In this document: in pieces, positions 49,538 through 59,044 of the stretch
How positions within the stretch are numbered: the first letter of the stretch is position 1
Layout: the number at the start of each line of letters is the position of its first letter
Assembly (NCBI GenBank): GCA_963793295.1
Contig: CAWBZX010000002.1
Coordinates: 58,236-122,235, forward strand
From: JAHDHW01 sp963793295
GTDB lineage: Bacteria > Bacteroidota > Bacteroidia > Chitinophagales > Saprospiraceae
Reading direction: 5' to 3'
DNA: 64,000 bases
Made by a program: the position numbers and the translations under genes
The notes under the pieces: model-generated
The model's input: only the letters and a program-made list of their open reading frames with translations
The model's database searches: none
Told to the model about the DNA's origin: nothing

Positions 49538-50554
49538 TCACAGGATTTTGTCATTTTGCAATATCTTTATGAATTCTTTGGTATAAATTTTAGCATCGGG
49601 TGTACTGAGATGCGACCACTCCGGAGTAAAAAACTGATTTAACTCCTCATAGTCTTCAAAATGATAGCCAGGACAACCTGTCGTATCGATCAACTTATCC
49701 CAATAAAGATCCCGTGGATGTGTTATGGCTTCACTCTCTCTAAACCCCATATGAGATGGGTTTCTGGCAAATATGATCCGGCCTCCTCTTTCTTTGAATT
49801 TATCCGTAAGGTTTTTATAAAAACCCAGCACCTCGGTTCGGTTTTCAGCATATTTATTCTCCCTATCAAAAAACATCCAAACCCTTTGTATTTGAGCAGC
49901 ATATGCTGTATCTGTAGTCAAAATATCCAGCATAGTCAAGTTTCGGTCAAAATCACTATAGCCAAATATTGGAAACCAGGGATTAGTTTTGTCTAACCTG
50001 CCCTTCAGCGGGATTCTACGAACAAGATGTTTTAAAGTCAAATCCGAATCCCAGTCATCCCCAGTAATCATAGCAAGGTACGGATCAATAAAATACGAAA
50101 CTTTTTGATTAAACTTTTGCGCAAAGGTCCGATCACGAAAGTGATCTACCCATTCTTTTCCACTTTGCCAGCCACCTGCAGAATCCTTTGGAGCAAAGAA
50201 AAGTCCCGGTGCACATCCGATCACCAAAATTCCATTAAACGGGGAGTTTTCAACAATGTCTTCAAACATTGGACCTGGAGATTTGCCGTCGGCAGCAAGC
50301 ATGATTGGGCGTTGTCCGGTTACTCCCTCCCATTCATTCAACTGAAAATCATAATGTGCTCTTGACGAACCTAATATGACAACCTGATCGCTTCCTGCAA
50401 AATCAACTTGGGCTCTTTTTTCGGCCCAGAGTGCTCTGTTATCATCATAAGACGGAATGTAACCCCTTGATCTCCAATATATCTCCCAAAAAGATATAAA
50501 AATGAACGAAAATGCTATTGCAATAATAAAGGAGGTTTTCGTATTTGGGTACAT
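49538..50554 (-). CDS. SGNH-hydrolase-like membrane-anchored protein, copy B
   Basis: A 338-residue paralogue of copy A, collinear over its full length: an anchor (TSFIIAIAFSFIFISFW), VVILGSSRAHYDFQ, VIGCAPGLFFAPKDSAGGW, the shared GFYKNLTDKFKERGGRIIFARNPSHM and TPEWSHLSTPDAKIY. The two differ most in the middle (residues 150-230), which may set acceptor choice. A tandem duplication with divergence is the simplest origin. First gene of the three-gene unit with the AlgI-like protein. Confidence 0.7.
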   Translation of the reverse strand: MYPNTKTSFIIAIAFSFIFISFWEIYWRSRGYIPSYDDNRALWAEKRAQVDFAGSDQVVILGSSRAHYDFQLNEWEGVTGQRPIMLAADGKSPGPMFEDIVENSPFNGILVIGCAPGLFFAPKDSAGGWQSGKEWVDHFRDRTFAQKFNQKVSYFIDPYLAMITGDDWDSDLTLKHLVRRIPLKGRLDKTNPWFPIFGYSDFDRNLTMLDILTTDTAYAAQIQRVWMFFDRENKYAENRTEVLGFYKNLTDKFKERGGRIIFARNPSHMGFRESEAITHPRDLYWDKLIDTTGCPGYHFEDYEELNQFFTPEWSHLSTPDAKIYTKEFIKILQNDKIL

Positions 50555-50621
50555 TGTTATCCAGGTTTTGAAAACCCAATATAAATATTTTAATTCTGTT
50601 TTAGAAAAAACAAAAAAAATG

Positions 50622-51557
50622 CTATACCCAATGGATTAGCCGGCCTCTGTTTTTATCTTTTAAAGTTTGTGGAATATTGGATAGGATTTCATCCTGAAGA
50701 AGTTCAATTAATTTTTTCTTCATAAAACTACGATGCGTAATGAGGCTAATTTCACGAACCGGTTTTGGATCTTTAAAATCCTTTAAATATTTCTGTTGGT
50801 TTTCAGGAAGGTCAAAAGTAGCTAATTCGGGAAGTAAAGTATAACCGTATTGTTTTTCAACTATCCTTTTTAAAGTTTCGAGGCTTCCACTCTCGAATTG
50901 CAATTGATTGTTATTATTAAATCCATTTTCTCCACAAATATTAATCACTTGTGACCTGAAACAATGCCCCTCTTTTAAAAGCCACATTTCATTGATGTTT
51001 AATTCACTAAAATCAATGTTGCTCTTTTTAGAAAGTGGGTGTGTCGTAGACATGTAAACACTAAAAGATTCATAAAACAATGGGATCTCAAGGATACTTG
51101 GGGTTTTAATCGGGGTCACCAAAACCCCTACATCTAAAATGTCATTATTCAGTTTTTCAATAATACCATCTGAAAGTAATTCTTCCACAACAAGATTTAC
51201 TTCAGGATATTTTTGCATGAATTTAGTAATGAATAAAGGCAGTAAGTAGGGGCTTAACGTGGGAATAATTCCTATTCTCAGCTCCCCCCGAATTTCATCC
51301 TTTTGCGTCTGGATAATCTCTTTTATCCGATAGGCTTCCTGTACAGTGATTCGAGCCTGATCGATTATCTGATGACCAATGTCCGTAGTTAATACCGGTT
51401 TTTTACTTCGATCAAACAGTAGAACACCTAATTCCTCTTCAATCTTTTTGATTTGCATACTCAAAGTAGGCTGGGTAACAAAACAATTACGAGCTGCGAC
51501 GGCAAAATTTTTATAGGTGTCAACCGCTATAACATATTCTAATTGGGTTATGGTCAT
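50622..51557 (-). CDS. oxyR: OxyR-type hydrogen peroxide sensor, LysR family
   Basis: Regulator of 311 residues with an N-terminal winged helix (VAARNCFVTQPTLSMQIKKIEEELGVLLFDRSKK) and a LysR sensor domain. The redox pair is present in GHCFRSQVINIC as Cys199 and Cys208, the same spacing and numbering as in Escherichia coli OxyR, so disulfide-based peroxide sensing is likely. It stands alone with no catalase or peroxiredoxin gene in the window. A half-dyad ATAA-N7-CTAT lies 16 bp before the start codon and may serve autoregulation. Confidence 0.88.
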   Translation of the reverse strand: MTITQLEYVIAVDTYKNFAVAARNCFVTQPTLSMQIKKIEEELGVLLFDRSKKPVLTTDIGHQIIDQARITVQEAYRIKEIIQTQKDEIRGELRIGIIPTLSPYLLPLFITKFMQKYPEVNLVVEELLSDGIIEKLNNDILDVGVLVTPIKTPSILEIPLFYESFSVYMSTTHPLSKKSNIDFSELNINEMWLLKEGHCFRSQVINICGENGFNNNNQLQFESGSLETLKRIVEKQYGYTLLPELATFDLPENQQKYLKDFKDPKPVREISLITHRSFMKKKLIELLQDEILSNIPQTLKDKNRGRLIHWV

Positions 51558-51572
51558 TTATGAAAACTGATT

Positions 51573-51587
51573 ATAAGTTTTGACTAT
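51573..51587 (-). promoter_or_regulatory. possible OxyR half-site before oxyR
   Basis: ATAAGTTTTGACTAT matches one ATAG-N7-CTAT unit with one mismatch. The second unit expected 7 bp further on is not clear, so the match may be chance in AT-rich DNA. Confidence 0.3.
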
Positions 51588-51680
51588 AATATTATAAAAA
51601 TAACCAATTTGATTGATTATAGTAGTCTTTTGATATTTAAGTCAGGATTAGTTAGTAAATAATAAAATATAAGTGCGGAT

Positions 51681-52772
51681 TTAAAAAAGTTCGTCAAGAA
51701 TCATTTGCTCAAAACTCTTGCTGGAAAAATCGACCTCCTCTGAAGTTTTTTTATGATTGGTTTGCAAAGCTTTTAAACTTTGCATAATTAGAAAGCCAAG
51801 ATAACCTTCGTCTTTATTCAAAATTCCCAGCCTGTTATTCGTCATATGAATATAATCAGCATAAAAATTCCAAAGTAGTTCCTGATCAGTGCTAATCGAT
51901 TGAGCTATTTCAACGGGGAGTTGATAAGTTAATTTCCTTGGTGTAAGTTGCTTGTTTTCCAAAGCGATGTTTAACTTTTCCTTGATAACTTTGTTTTTCG
52001 AGATCCAGGTATTTATATTTTCATCATCGAACTCACTTTTTGCTTCCAGTCCTTCCCAAAGTGATTGATGAAAGGGCAACAATGCAGATTTTTGCATCTC
52101 ATAAGCTCTTGAAAAAGAATCGATTGTTTCATTCGATAATTTTTGGTATTCTTCCCTCGAAAGTCCTTTAGTGTAAAATCGAAAGGAACGCGGTAACCAA
52201 TTATAAAAAATCATCCGAAAGAAAGAAACAGCAGATATTAAGTCAAATCCCATCGTATAAATAAAGGACAAATGAAGCTTAACTGCAGCTCCCAGGGCAT
52301 CATCATAAGTCCATTTAAATCCTTTTTCTTTGATACTGTGTAAAGCCACATCAGACGAAATTTGAAAATGTTCTTCAGCAATTTGAACACCTACTGGTCC
52401 CCCATATCGTTCAAATTCGGGTTCGTAGTTAAAAAACTGAACAGAGTTATTAGGAAGCCACTTAAATTCTTCTGGAAAATTGACTGGATAATTTGGATTG
52501 GTACGTTTCGAGGGCCTGTCTTCAAAATAATTTTCGAAATGTTCTACAAGGTTAGGTCGAAAAAGTTGCTCAATAACAGTAGATTCTCCTTTAAACCTTA
52601 TTCGGATGTGCGGCCCTCTGTCCCAATACCTGACAAAAAAATACTGATCGATTACGCCTGCGCCCATAATAGAAGAAACATAGGGCTCTACAGCTTTGGT
52701 GAGGAATTCTTCCCATGGTTCATTGTAATATAAATGAGCAGCCAGCCAGCTATTTTTTTGACCTTTTGACAT
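51681..52772 (-). CDS. stand-alone lantibiotic-dehydratase C-terminal-domain protein
   Basis: A 363-residue protein of the thiopeptide-type bacteriocin biosynthesis family (SpaB_C-like). The N-terminus (WLAAHLYYNEPWEEFLTKAVEPYV) and FFVRYWDRGPHIRIRFKG are family hallmarks; the last part has HMTNNRLGILNKDEGYLGFLI. In LanB enzymes this domain removes glutamate from glutamylated Ser/Thr to form dehydroamino acids. No glutamylation domain, cyclase or transporter is near, so either the partners lie elsewhere or it has another role. It follows a 39-codon frame on the same strand that could be a substrate. oxyR lies downstream. Confidence 0.8.
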   Translation of the reverse strand: MSKGQKNSWLAAHLYYNEPWEEFLTKAVEPYVSSIMGAGVIDQYFFVRYWDRGPHIRIRFKGESTVIEQLFRPNLVEHFENYFEDRPSKRTNPNYPVNFPEEFKWLPNNSVQFFNYEPEFERYGGPVGVQIAEEHFQISSDVALHSIKEKGFKWTYDDALGAAVKLHLSFIYTMGFDLISAVSFFRMIFYNWLPRSFRFYTKGLSREEYQKLSNETIDSFSRAYEMQKSALLPFHQSLWEGLEAKSEFDDENINTWISKNKVIKEKLNIALENKQLTPRKLTYQLPVEIAQSISTDQELLWNFYADYIHMTNNRLGILNKDEGYLGFLIMQSLKALQTNHKKTSEEVDFSSKSFEQMILDELF

Positions 52773-52830
52773 TCACGTTTTTATTTTTTGAGACCTGATT
52801 GGAACAATAAATTATTCCTTTTTTTGAATA

Positions 52831-52950
52831 CTACAAAATCTTAGCCAAATTTATAATATGTTCATAAGCAAATTCGCTTTTGCAAGTAAGCTGATAGAAT
52901 TGAAATAAACCTGCTTTCAAGCTCAAAATGAACAGACTTGATCGTTTCAT
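52831..52950 (-). CDS. possible small peptide upstream of the SpaB_C-like gene
   Basis: A 39-residue frame with ATG at 52950 and TAG at 52831. The peptide starts MKRSSLFILSLKAGLF and contains Ser, Thr and Cys (QLTCKSEF). It lies 58 bp before the SpaB_C-like gene on the same strand and just after the dnaK terminator. No strong ribosome binding site is seen. It may be a precursor peptide or a chance frame. Confidence 0.3.
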   Translation of the reverse strand: MKRSSLFILSLKAGLFQFYQLTCKSEFAYEHIINLAKIL

Positions 52951-52965
52951 TTATATCCAGATAAC

Positions 52966-53006
52966 AAAAAAAAGCCTTGCCGGTTTTTATTTCCGGAAAG
53001 GCTTTT
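52966..53006 (-). terminator. intrinsic terminator of dnaK
   Basis: On the minus strand AAAAGCCTTTCCGG pairs with CCGGCAAGGCTTT around an A-rich loop and is followed by a T run. It lies 22 bp after the dnaK stop. Confidence 0.88.
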
Positions 53007-53027
53007 AATATTATTCAAAGAATTTGC

Positions 53028-54944
53028 TTATTCTTTCTTATCGTCTACTTCTTCAAATTCTACATCTGTTACATCCTCTGAATCATTAGATTCGGAAGAT
53101 CCTTCCGCAGCATCTTGAGGCGCACCGTTTGCACCAGCATCCTGAGTAGCCTGATACATTTCCTGACTAGCAGCTTGCCATGCGTCATTCATTTTCTGAG
53201 TAGCTGAATCAATCTGAGCAATATCCTGTGCTTTATGAGCTTCTTTCAACTCCGTTAAGGCGTTTTCAATAGCTTCTTTCTTTTCAGCAGGAATCTTCTC
53301 TCCGTATTCCTTCATTTGTTTCTCAGTTTGGAAGATCAAAGAATCTGCAGCATTTAATTTCTCCGCTTTTTCGCGAGTCTCACGGTCAGTATCCGCATTA
53401 GCTTCGGCTTCAGCTTTCATGGCAGCAATTTCTTCTTTTGACAATCCAGTGGATGCTTCAATTCGGATATTTTGCTCTTTTCCAGTTCCTTTGTCCTTTG
53501 CAGAAACATTCAAAATACCATTGGCATCCATGTCGAATGTAACTTCGACCTGAGGAACTCCTCTTGGTGCAGGTGGAATACCATCCAGTATGAATCGACC
53601 AACTGTTCTGTTATCTCTAGCCATTGGTCGCTCTCCCTGCAGAATGTGAATTTCAACACTTGGTTGATTGTCAGCAGCAGTAGAGTATACTTTGGATTTT
53701 TTAGTAGGAATTGTAGCATTTGATTCAATCACCACATCGTACATATTTCCCATTGTTTCAATACCCATAGAAAGCGGGGTTACGTCAAGTAACAACACAT
53801 CCTGAACATCTCCACTCAAAACACCACCCTGGATAGAAGCTCCAATAGCAACAACCTCATCAGGGTTTACACCTTTATTTGGTTTTTTACCAAAAAAGTC
53901 TTCAACTGCTTTTTGTATTCTTGGAATACGTGTTGAGCCACCTACTAAAATGATTTCATCGATATCATTTTTTGTCATCCCCGCATCTTTAAGCGCCAGT
54001 TCACAAGGCTTGAGCGTACGATTAACCAAACTATCAGACAATTGCTCAAATTTAGCTCTTGAAAGTTTCAAAACAAGGTGTTTTGGAACACCATCAACAG
54101 CAGTGACATAAGGCAGATTAATTTCAGTTTCAGCAGAAGCTGACAATTCAATTTTAGCTTTTTCAGCAGCGTCTTTAAGTCGTTGCAGAGCCATTGGATC
54201 TTTTCGCAGATCAATATTTTCCTGGCTTTTAAAAGTATCAGCCAAATAGTCTATAATAACATGGTCAAAATCATCTCCACCAAGGTGTGTGTCTCCATTT
54301 GTAGATTTTACTTCGAATACGCCATCTCCAAGTTCAAGAATGGAAATATCAAATGTTCCTCCTCCAAGGTCATATACCGCAATGGTCATGTCTTTATTTC
54401 GCTTATCTAAACCATAAGCAAGTGCAGCAGCGGTAGGCTCATTGATAATCCTCTTAACAACCAATCCGGCAATTTCTCCGGCTTCTTTGGTAGCTTGTCG
54501 CTGTGAATCATTGAAGTAGGCTGGTACCGTAACAACAGCTTCTTTGACTTCTGTTCCAAGAAAATCTTCCGCAGTTTTTTTCATTTTTTGAAGGACCATG
54601 GCAGAAATTTCCTGTGGCGTATACATACGTCCATCAATATCAACACGAACGGTGTCGTTGTCTCCTTTGACGATTTTGAAAGTATTGTGGACCGCATCTT
54701 TGCTTGCTTCCTGAAAGCGTCTTCCCATAAATCTTTTGATAGAAGATATGGTACGCGTTGGATTGGTAATTGCCTGACGTTTGGCAGGATCACCAATTTT
54801 ACGTTCACCATTATCCATAAAAGCAACTACAGAAGGAGTAGTTCTTCTCCCTTCGTCATTTGGTATAACGACAGGTTCGTTTCCTTCCATAACAGCGACG
54901 CAGGAGTTTGTTGTACCTAAATCTATTCCTATAATTTTACCCAT
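53028..54944 (-). CDS. dnaK: molecular chaperone DnaK (Hsp70)
   Basis: ATP-dependent chaperone of 638 residues, full length and intact. The ATPase domain starts IIGIDLGTTNSCVAVMEG and carries VPAYFNDSQRQATKEAG, NEPTAAALAYGLDK, VYDLGGGTFDISILE and ILVGGSTRIPRIQ. The substrate domain holds LLLDVTPLSMGIET and AKDKGTGKEQNIRIE, and the tail ends in the acidic DVEFEEVDDKKE. The gene stands alone here, with no dnaJ or grpE and no CIRCE-like dyad in the 226 bp upstream. The intact frame over 1.9 kb is a useful contrast to the frameshifted genes of this window. Confidence 0.98.
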   Translation of the reverse strand: MGKIIGIDLGTTNSCVAVMEGNEPVVIPNDEGRRTTPSVVAFMDNGERKIGDPAKRQAITNPTRTISSIKRFMGRRFQEASKDAVHNTFKIVKGDNDTVRVDIDGRMYTPQEISAMVLQKMKKTAEDFLGTEVKEAVVTVPAYFNDSQRQATKEAGEIAGLVVKRIINEPTAAALAYGLDKRNKDMTIAVYDLGGGTFDISILELGDGVFEVKSTNGDTHLGGDDFDHVIIDYLADTFKSQENIDLRKDPMALQRLKDAAEKAKIELSASAETEINLPYVTAVDGVPKHLVLKLSRAKFEQLSDSLVNRTLKPCELALKDAGMTKNDIDEIILVGGSTRIPRIQKAVEDFFGKKPNKGVNPDEVVAIGASIQGGVLSGDVQDVLLLDVTPLSMGIETMGNMYDVVIESNATIPTKKSKVYSTAADNQPSVEIHILQGERPMARDNRTVGRFILDGIPPAPRGVPQVEVTFDMDANGILNVSAKDKGTGKEQNIRIEASTGLSKEEIAAMKAEAEANADTDRETREKAEKLNAADSLIFQTEKQMKEYGEKIPAEKKEAIENALTELKEAHKAQDIAQIDSATQKMNDAWQAASQEMYQATQDAGANGAPQDAAEGSSESNDSEDVTDVEFEEVDDKKE

Positions 54945-55170
54945 TTTATTCGTTTTTTAAGTAATTCAGAATTTTAAAACATAGTTTTGTTTTCATATCA
55001 ATAAGGAAAGATCAATTGATATGCCAAGGGCCAAAACTGACTTTTTGTGCTAATTACTGTTATGAAATGGCAGAATTCTGGTCTCTTTATGTGACAAATA
55101 GTCAGAAACAGAAGAAATTAGATATGAACCTACTTTAGAATGTGTTCCAATAAAATCGGAAAGACAATAC

Positions 55171-56187
55171 TTATTGAAAGTTCAAATCTGCGGTATAAAT
55201 ACCATTTTGGATCGAGTCTTTCATATCAGGATGTAAAGACCCAAATGGCATGGAAGTTACGTCGTTAATACTTGAAAAGACGCCCAATCCTTCTGAAAGA
55301 TTGGTATAGGTTGGAATGACCTGAGAACTAGTAATTCCTGTATTAGCCTGGCCAATATTGATATATTCAAATATTCCTTCCCCTCCAGCTTTTACAACAA
55401 ATTCAATGGAAATATTTTGTCGCAATATATCGGGACCGGCTTCTAATTCAGAAGCAAGAAACTGATAAAATCCTTCTCCTGGAAGATCATATTTAGTTTG
55501 AGTTGAACCGTCTATTTTCCTTTTTATGTTTTTTGCGACCGACCACTCAATCGTTTTAGGTTCGAATGTATTTGAAATTACTGGATTTAATTCCTCATAA
55601 TTAAAAACCAGCTGTAGATCAAAAAACCTCGCATCATCTTCAAATTTCGATTTCCATTGAACTGTAAAATCTTTATATAAAATCTTGAGTGATGTACCTG
55701 CTTGGGGAAAAGTAATCAACAAATCACCTACAATGACTGCATCTGCAACCACCTCAGGTTTGTTGTCGCCTCTGTTTATTATCAACCGATAGGATTCCCC
55801 TTCTACCAGTTCTTCATTGCTCTCTAATTTGAATTTATAAAGGTAATTTGGGGTATCGGCAAAAACACCCTCGTCCTTTTTGTATCCTTCAAGATTGCCA
55901 TCTACTCTCGACAGATCATATATTTTTCCAGACTTCAAATGCTCTACCTGAACAACAATATTATCATAATAAAGGGAATCTGGAATCTGGGCTATATCTA
56001 AAGCGTTTGCAGTTGGGTCAAGGAATGCTTTTTGAATTTTTATATAATGAGCAGTATCCTGTCTGGAAAGGAGTCCGTAAACAATAGGTATATCTTCCCA
56101 TTCGGCAGTAAGATCAATATCATTTGAACAAGATGCGCCCAAAAAAATAATACCAATAAACAAACAAATAGCTCTTAATTTTTCCAT
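55171..56187 (-). CDS. lipoprotein, DUF4249-like
   Basis: A 338-residue exported lipoprotein with lipobox FLGASC (Cys20) followed by SNDIDL. The body is beta-rich (PIVYGLLSRQDTAHYIKIQKAFLDP, YLYKFKLESNEELVEGESYRLII, FTVQWKSKFEDDARFFDLQLVFNY), like DUF4249 proteins of Bacteroidota, which often pair with TonB receptors; none is adjacent here. The assignment is tentative. A -7 element (56192-56199, TACCTTTG on the minus strand) ends only 4 bp before the ATG, so the mRNA may be almost leaderless. Confidence 0.6.
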   Translation of the reverse strand: MEKLRAICLFIGIIFLGASCSNDIDLTAEWEDIPIVYGLLSRQDTAHYIKIQKAFLDPTANALDIAQIPDSLYYDNIVVQVEHLKSGKIYDLSRVDGNLEGYKKDEGVFADTPNYLYKFKLESNEELVEGESYRLIINRGDNKPEVVADAVIVGDLLITFPQAGTSLKILYKDFTVQWKSKFEDDARFFDLQLVFNYEELNPVISNTFEPKTIEWSVAKNIKRKIDGSTQTKYDLPGEGFYQFLASELEAGPDILRQNISIEFVVKAGGEGIFEYINIGQANTGITSSQVIPTYTNLSEGLGVFSSINDVTSMPFGSLHPDMKDSIQNGIYTADLNFQ

Positions 56188-56398
56188 GCAGCAAAGGTAA
56201 ATATTTTAATAGTATTATTACAACAACAACATTATGAATGACGCTTAAATGACGGTTGCAACTTCATGAAGTTTTTAAACAAAGAGATACCTCCTATAAA
56301 TTCAATTCAACATTATTTAATATATTGCATTTTTGTTGAAAAGGGAACAACATTTCTCTAAAATCAGCATGGATTTGAAAATAAAATAAACTTCAAAT

Positions 56399-57214
56399 AT
56401 GTCAGTAAATAAAGAAGTAAAGCGGGTCACTACGCATATATTACAAGCTATGAAATCCAAAAATGAAAAAATTTCTATGCTTACCGCCTATGATTATTCA
56501 ATGGCAAGAATATTAGATGCGGCAGGTATAGATATTATGCTCGTAGGTGACTCCGCGTCTAATGTAATGGCGGGCCATGAAACAACTTTGCCTATCACAC
56601 TTGAACAGATGATCTATCATGCTCAATCAGTGGTCCGGGCCGTTCATAGGGCCTTAATTGTTGTTGACTTACCTTTTGGATCTTATCAGGGAAATTCTAC
56701 AAAAGCACTTTCGTCAACTATTAAAATAATGAAAGAGTCAGGTGCTCATGCCGTGAAATTAGAAGGTGGCGTTGAAATTGAAGAATCAGTCCGGCGCATT
56801 CTGTCGGCAGGTGTGCCGGTCATGGGTCATTTAGGCCTTACCCCCCAATCAATTTATAAATTTGGAACTTATACGGTACGTGCAAAAGAAAAAGCAGAAG
56901 CAAAAAAACTGATAGAAGATTCCCAGGCTTTAGAAGACATGGGCTGTTTTGCCATTGTGCTTGAAAAAATCCCGGCCAATCTAGCTAAAAAGGTCTCCGA
57001 GAGACTTACCATTCCAACTATTGGAATCGGAGCAGGAGCCCATACAGATGGACAAGTTTTAGTTACCCATGACCTTTTGGGAATCACCAAAGATTTTCAG
57101 CCAAGATTTTTAAGAAGATATTTAGAGCTCTTCGATACAATAAAAGAGGCCGTAGAACAGTATATTATTGATGTAAAAAGTAGAGATTTCCCGAATGAAA
57201 AGGAACAATATTGA
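56399..57214 (+). CDS. panB: 3-methyl-2-oxobutanoate hydroxymethyltransferase
   Basis: First enzyme of pantothenate synthesis, 271 residues: it transfers a hydroxymethyl group from methylene-tetrahydrofolate to ketoisovalerate to give ketopantoate. Motifs include ISMLTAYDYSMARILDAAGIDIMLVGDSASNV with metal ligand Asp51, VVDLPFGSYQGN with Asp90, HAVKLEGG, GHLGLTPQS and PTIGIGAGAHTDGQVLVTHDLLG. All catalytic regions are intact. mltG begins 39 bp later on the same strand, so a shared transcript is likely. Pantothenate feeds the phosphopantetheine that the PUFA synthase needs, but the genes are 10 kb apart and the link is only general. Confidence 0.96.
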   Translation: MSVNKEVKRVTTHILQAMKSKNEKISMLTAYDYSMARILDAAGIDIMLVGDSASNVMAGHETTLPITLEQMIYHAQSVVRAVHRALIVVDLPFGSYQGNSTKALSSTIKIMKESGAHAVKLEGGVEIEESVRRILSAGVPVMGHLGLTPQSIYKFGTYTVRAKEKAEAKKLIEDSQALEDMGCFAIVLEKIPANLAKKVSERLTIPTIGIGAGAHTDGQVLVTHDLLGITKDFQPRFLRRYLELFDTIKEAVEQYIIDVKSRDFPNEKEQY

Positions 57215-57252
57215 TTCTACCCAAGTTAATAATACTAATCACATTTTGAAAT

Positions 57253-58284
57253 ATGCTTAAAAAAGTATTATTCGTTTTACTACTGTTGGCAATAATCGCA
57301 GGCTATTTTGGTTATGACAAATACCGGCAGATTTTTGCCCCAAATGTTCCTCCTGTTTTAGAAAATGAATATCTACTTATTCCAACCGGCTCCACTTTCG
57401 AAGACCTAAAAGCATTGCTCATAAAAGAGCATTTTATTATTGACGAATCCTCTTTTGTCTGGGTAGCAGAACAAATGAAATATATCAAACCTGAGATAAG
57501 ACCCGGACGTTTCAAAATTCAACCAAACTGGAGTAATCGAAGCTTAATCAACTATTTGAGAAATGGTAAGCAAGCTACAGTTAAAGTCATACTCAATAAT
57601 GAAAGATTGCTAACTGAAGTGGCTGGAAAAGTTTCAAAAATCCTGGAAGCAGATTCTTTGGAAATTATTGAATTGCTTCAAAACAAAAACTATCTCGATC
57701 AATTTGGTTTAATTCCCGAAACAACAATGTCTGTTTTTATCCCAAATACTTACGATTTTTTCTGGAATACCAATGCATCTGCTTTTTTTGAAAAAATGCT
57801 TGCAGAAAATGAAAAATTCTGGCAAAAAGAAAATCGCATGGAAAAAGCAAAAAAAATCAACCTTAAAAAGGAAGAAGTTTATACACTTGCTTCAATCGTT
57901 GAAAAAGAAACCAATCAAAATGACGAAAAGCAGCGCATGGCAGGAGTTTATATCAATCGTTTGAAAAAAGGCATGCCACTTCAGGCGGATCCAACCGTTG
58001 TTTTTGCCACAGGTGATTTTGCAGCAAAAAGGGTTCTTAATCGTCATACTCAATTTGATTCTCCCTATAATACTTATATGTATAAGGGGTTACCTCCTGG
58101 TCCGATAAGTATGGCTTCGATTAGTAGCATTGATGGTGTGTTGAATGCGGAGGATCATGACTATGTATATTTTTGTGCCAAAGGAGATGGTACTGGTTAT
58201 CACTCCTTTGCAAAAACCCTGTCTGGCCACAATGCCAATGCCCGGGCTTACGCTCAAAACCTTAAGAAAAGAGGTTTAAGATAA
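57253..58284 (+). CDS. mltG: endolytic peptidoglycan transglycosylase MltG
   Basis: Inner-membrane-anchored lytic transglycosylase of 343 residues that cleaves nascent glycan strands and so ends their growth. A membrane segment (residues 3-21) is followed by a LysM-like part (NEYLLIPTGSTFEDLKALL) and the YceG fold. The catalytic region is TLASIVEKETNQNDEKQRMAGVYINRL, with Glu217 and Glu219 in VEKE. LQADPTVVFATGDF, SPYNTYMYKGLPPGPISMAS and AKGDGTGYHSFAKTLSGHN are conserved. Convergent with a small lipoprotein gene 8 bp away. Confidence 0.94.
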   Translation: MLKKVLFVLLLLAIIAGYFGYDKYRQIFAPNVPPVLENEYLLIPTGSTFEDLKALLIKEHFIIDESSFVWVAEQMKYIKPEIRPGRFKIQPNWSNRSLINYLRNGKQATVKVILNNERLLTEVAGKVSKILEADSLEIIELLQNKNYLDQFGLIPETTMSVFIPNTYDFFWNTNASAFFEKMLAENEKFWQKENRMEKAKKINLKKEEVYTLASIVEKETNQNDEKQRMAGVYINRLKKGMPLQADPTVVFATGDFAAKRVLNRHTQFDSPYNTYMYKGLPPGPISMASISSIDGVLNAEDHDYVYFCAKGDGTGYHSFAKTLSGHNANARAYAQNLKKRGLR

Positions 58285-58292
58285 TCAACAGA

Positions 58293-58775
58293 TTACTCTT
58301 GCCGCGGCATTGCAGTTTCTCGATAAATACTCAATTGGGTTCCTTTTTTATTATTTGGTGTATTGCCTAGCCAAACCATTCGGTCCCCTTGTCCTTGAAT
58401 TTTCCATTCGGTGCCAATAGGCTCAGGATTAGCGTAATTGAGTTGAACAATTTTCGTTTCAGCGTTATAGTTCCATTTTCCGGTATTATTTTTTTCCTGC
58501 CATTTCCCACTTTCAAAGGTGTTGTCCCCTTTGAGATTAAGCCATCTGCCTTGATATTGATTGGCAATTTCTTCTCCTTGTTCCTTTGGGCTTCCAAGAG
58601 CAAATCTAATTACCCAAAAGCCGACAAGAGGTGAATCAGCACTGGCTGCGATATGGCCTGGTTCAGCAGGAGCTTCGGTATTGACTCCTTCCTGATTTTC
58701 AGCTTTGTTAGCATTTTCATTGGTACAATGTGTAAAAATGACTGCTGCGGTTAAAATCCAAATAAAATTTTTCAT
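58293..58775 (-). CDS. small lipoprotein of unknown function
   Basis: A 160-residue exported protein with lipobox FTHC (Cys17) and a following Asn/Glu-rich linker. The remainder (LVGFWVIRF, YQGRWLNLKGDNTFESGKWQEKNNTGKWNYN, MVWLGNTPNNKKGTQLSIYRE) resembles small lipocalin-like barrels that Bacteroidota lipoproteins often carry, but I cannot name a family. It stands alone. Confidence 0.65.
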   Translation of the reverse strand: MKNFIWILTAAVIFTHCTNENANKAENQEGVNTEAPAEPGHIAASADSPLVGFWVIRFALGSPKEQGEEIANQYQGRWLNLKGDNTFESGKWQEKNNTGKWNYNAETKIVQLNYANPEPIGTEWKIQGQGDRMVWLGNTPNNKKGTQLSIYRETAMPRQE

Positions 58776-59044
58776 AAGATATTTGTGTGTTTACTTTTTA
58801 TTAAAATTTGTATTGATAAAGAGGATTGATATTTGAATAAATCATTTCATCTCCCAATTATTCCTTTCCTTCCAAAACTTCGCCATTTCTACTTTTTTTC
58901 CAAAAAAAGTTCGATTATATCTTTTATCCAAAATTTTCTGGAAGCGATTATTCAGATCAAATATAGATTTAATTCAATAATCGAAAATCTATGCGTTATC
59001 TTGTATATTTCGGATATTGAAATTAATAAACAGGATTGATCAAA

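Noticed and set aside
54945..55170. Heat-shock element (CIRCE) before dnaK
   Set aside because: No TTAGCACTC-N9-GAGTGCTAA-like dyad was found in the gap.
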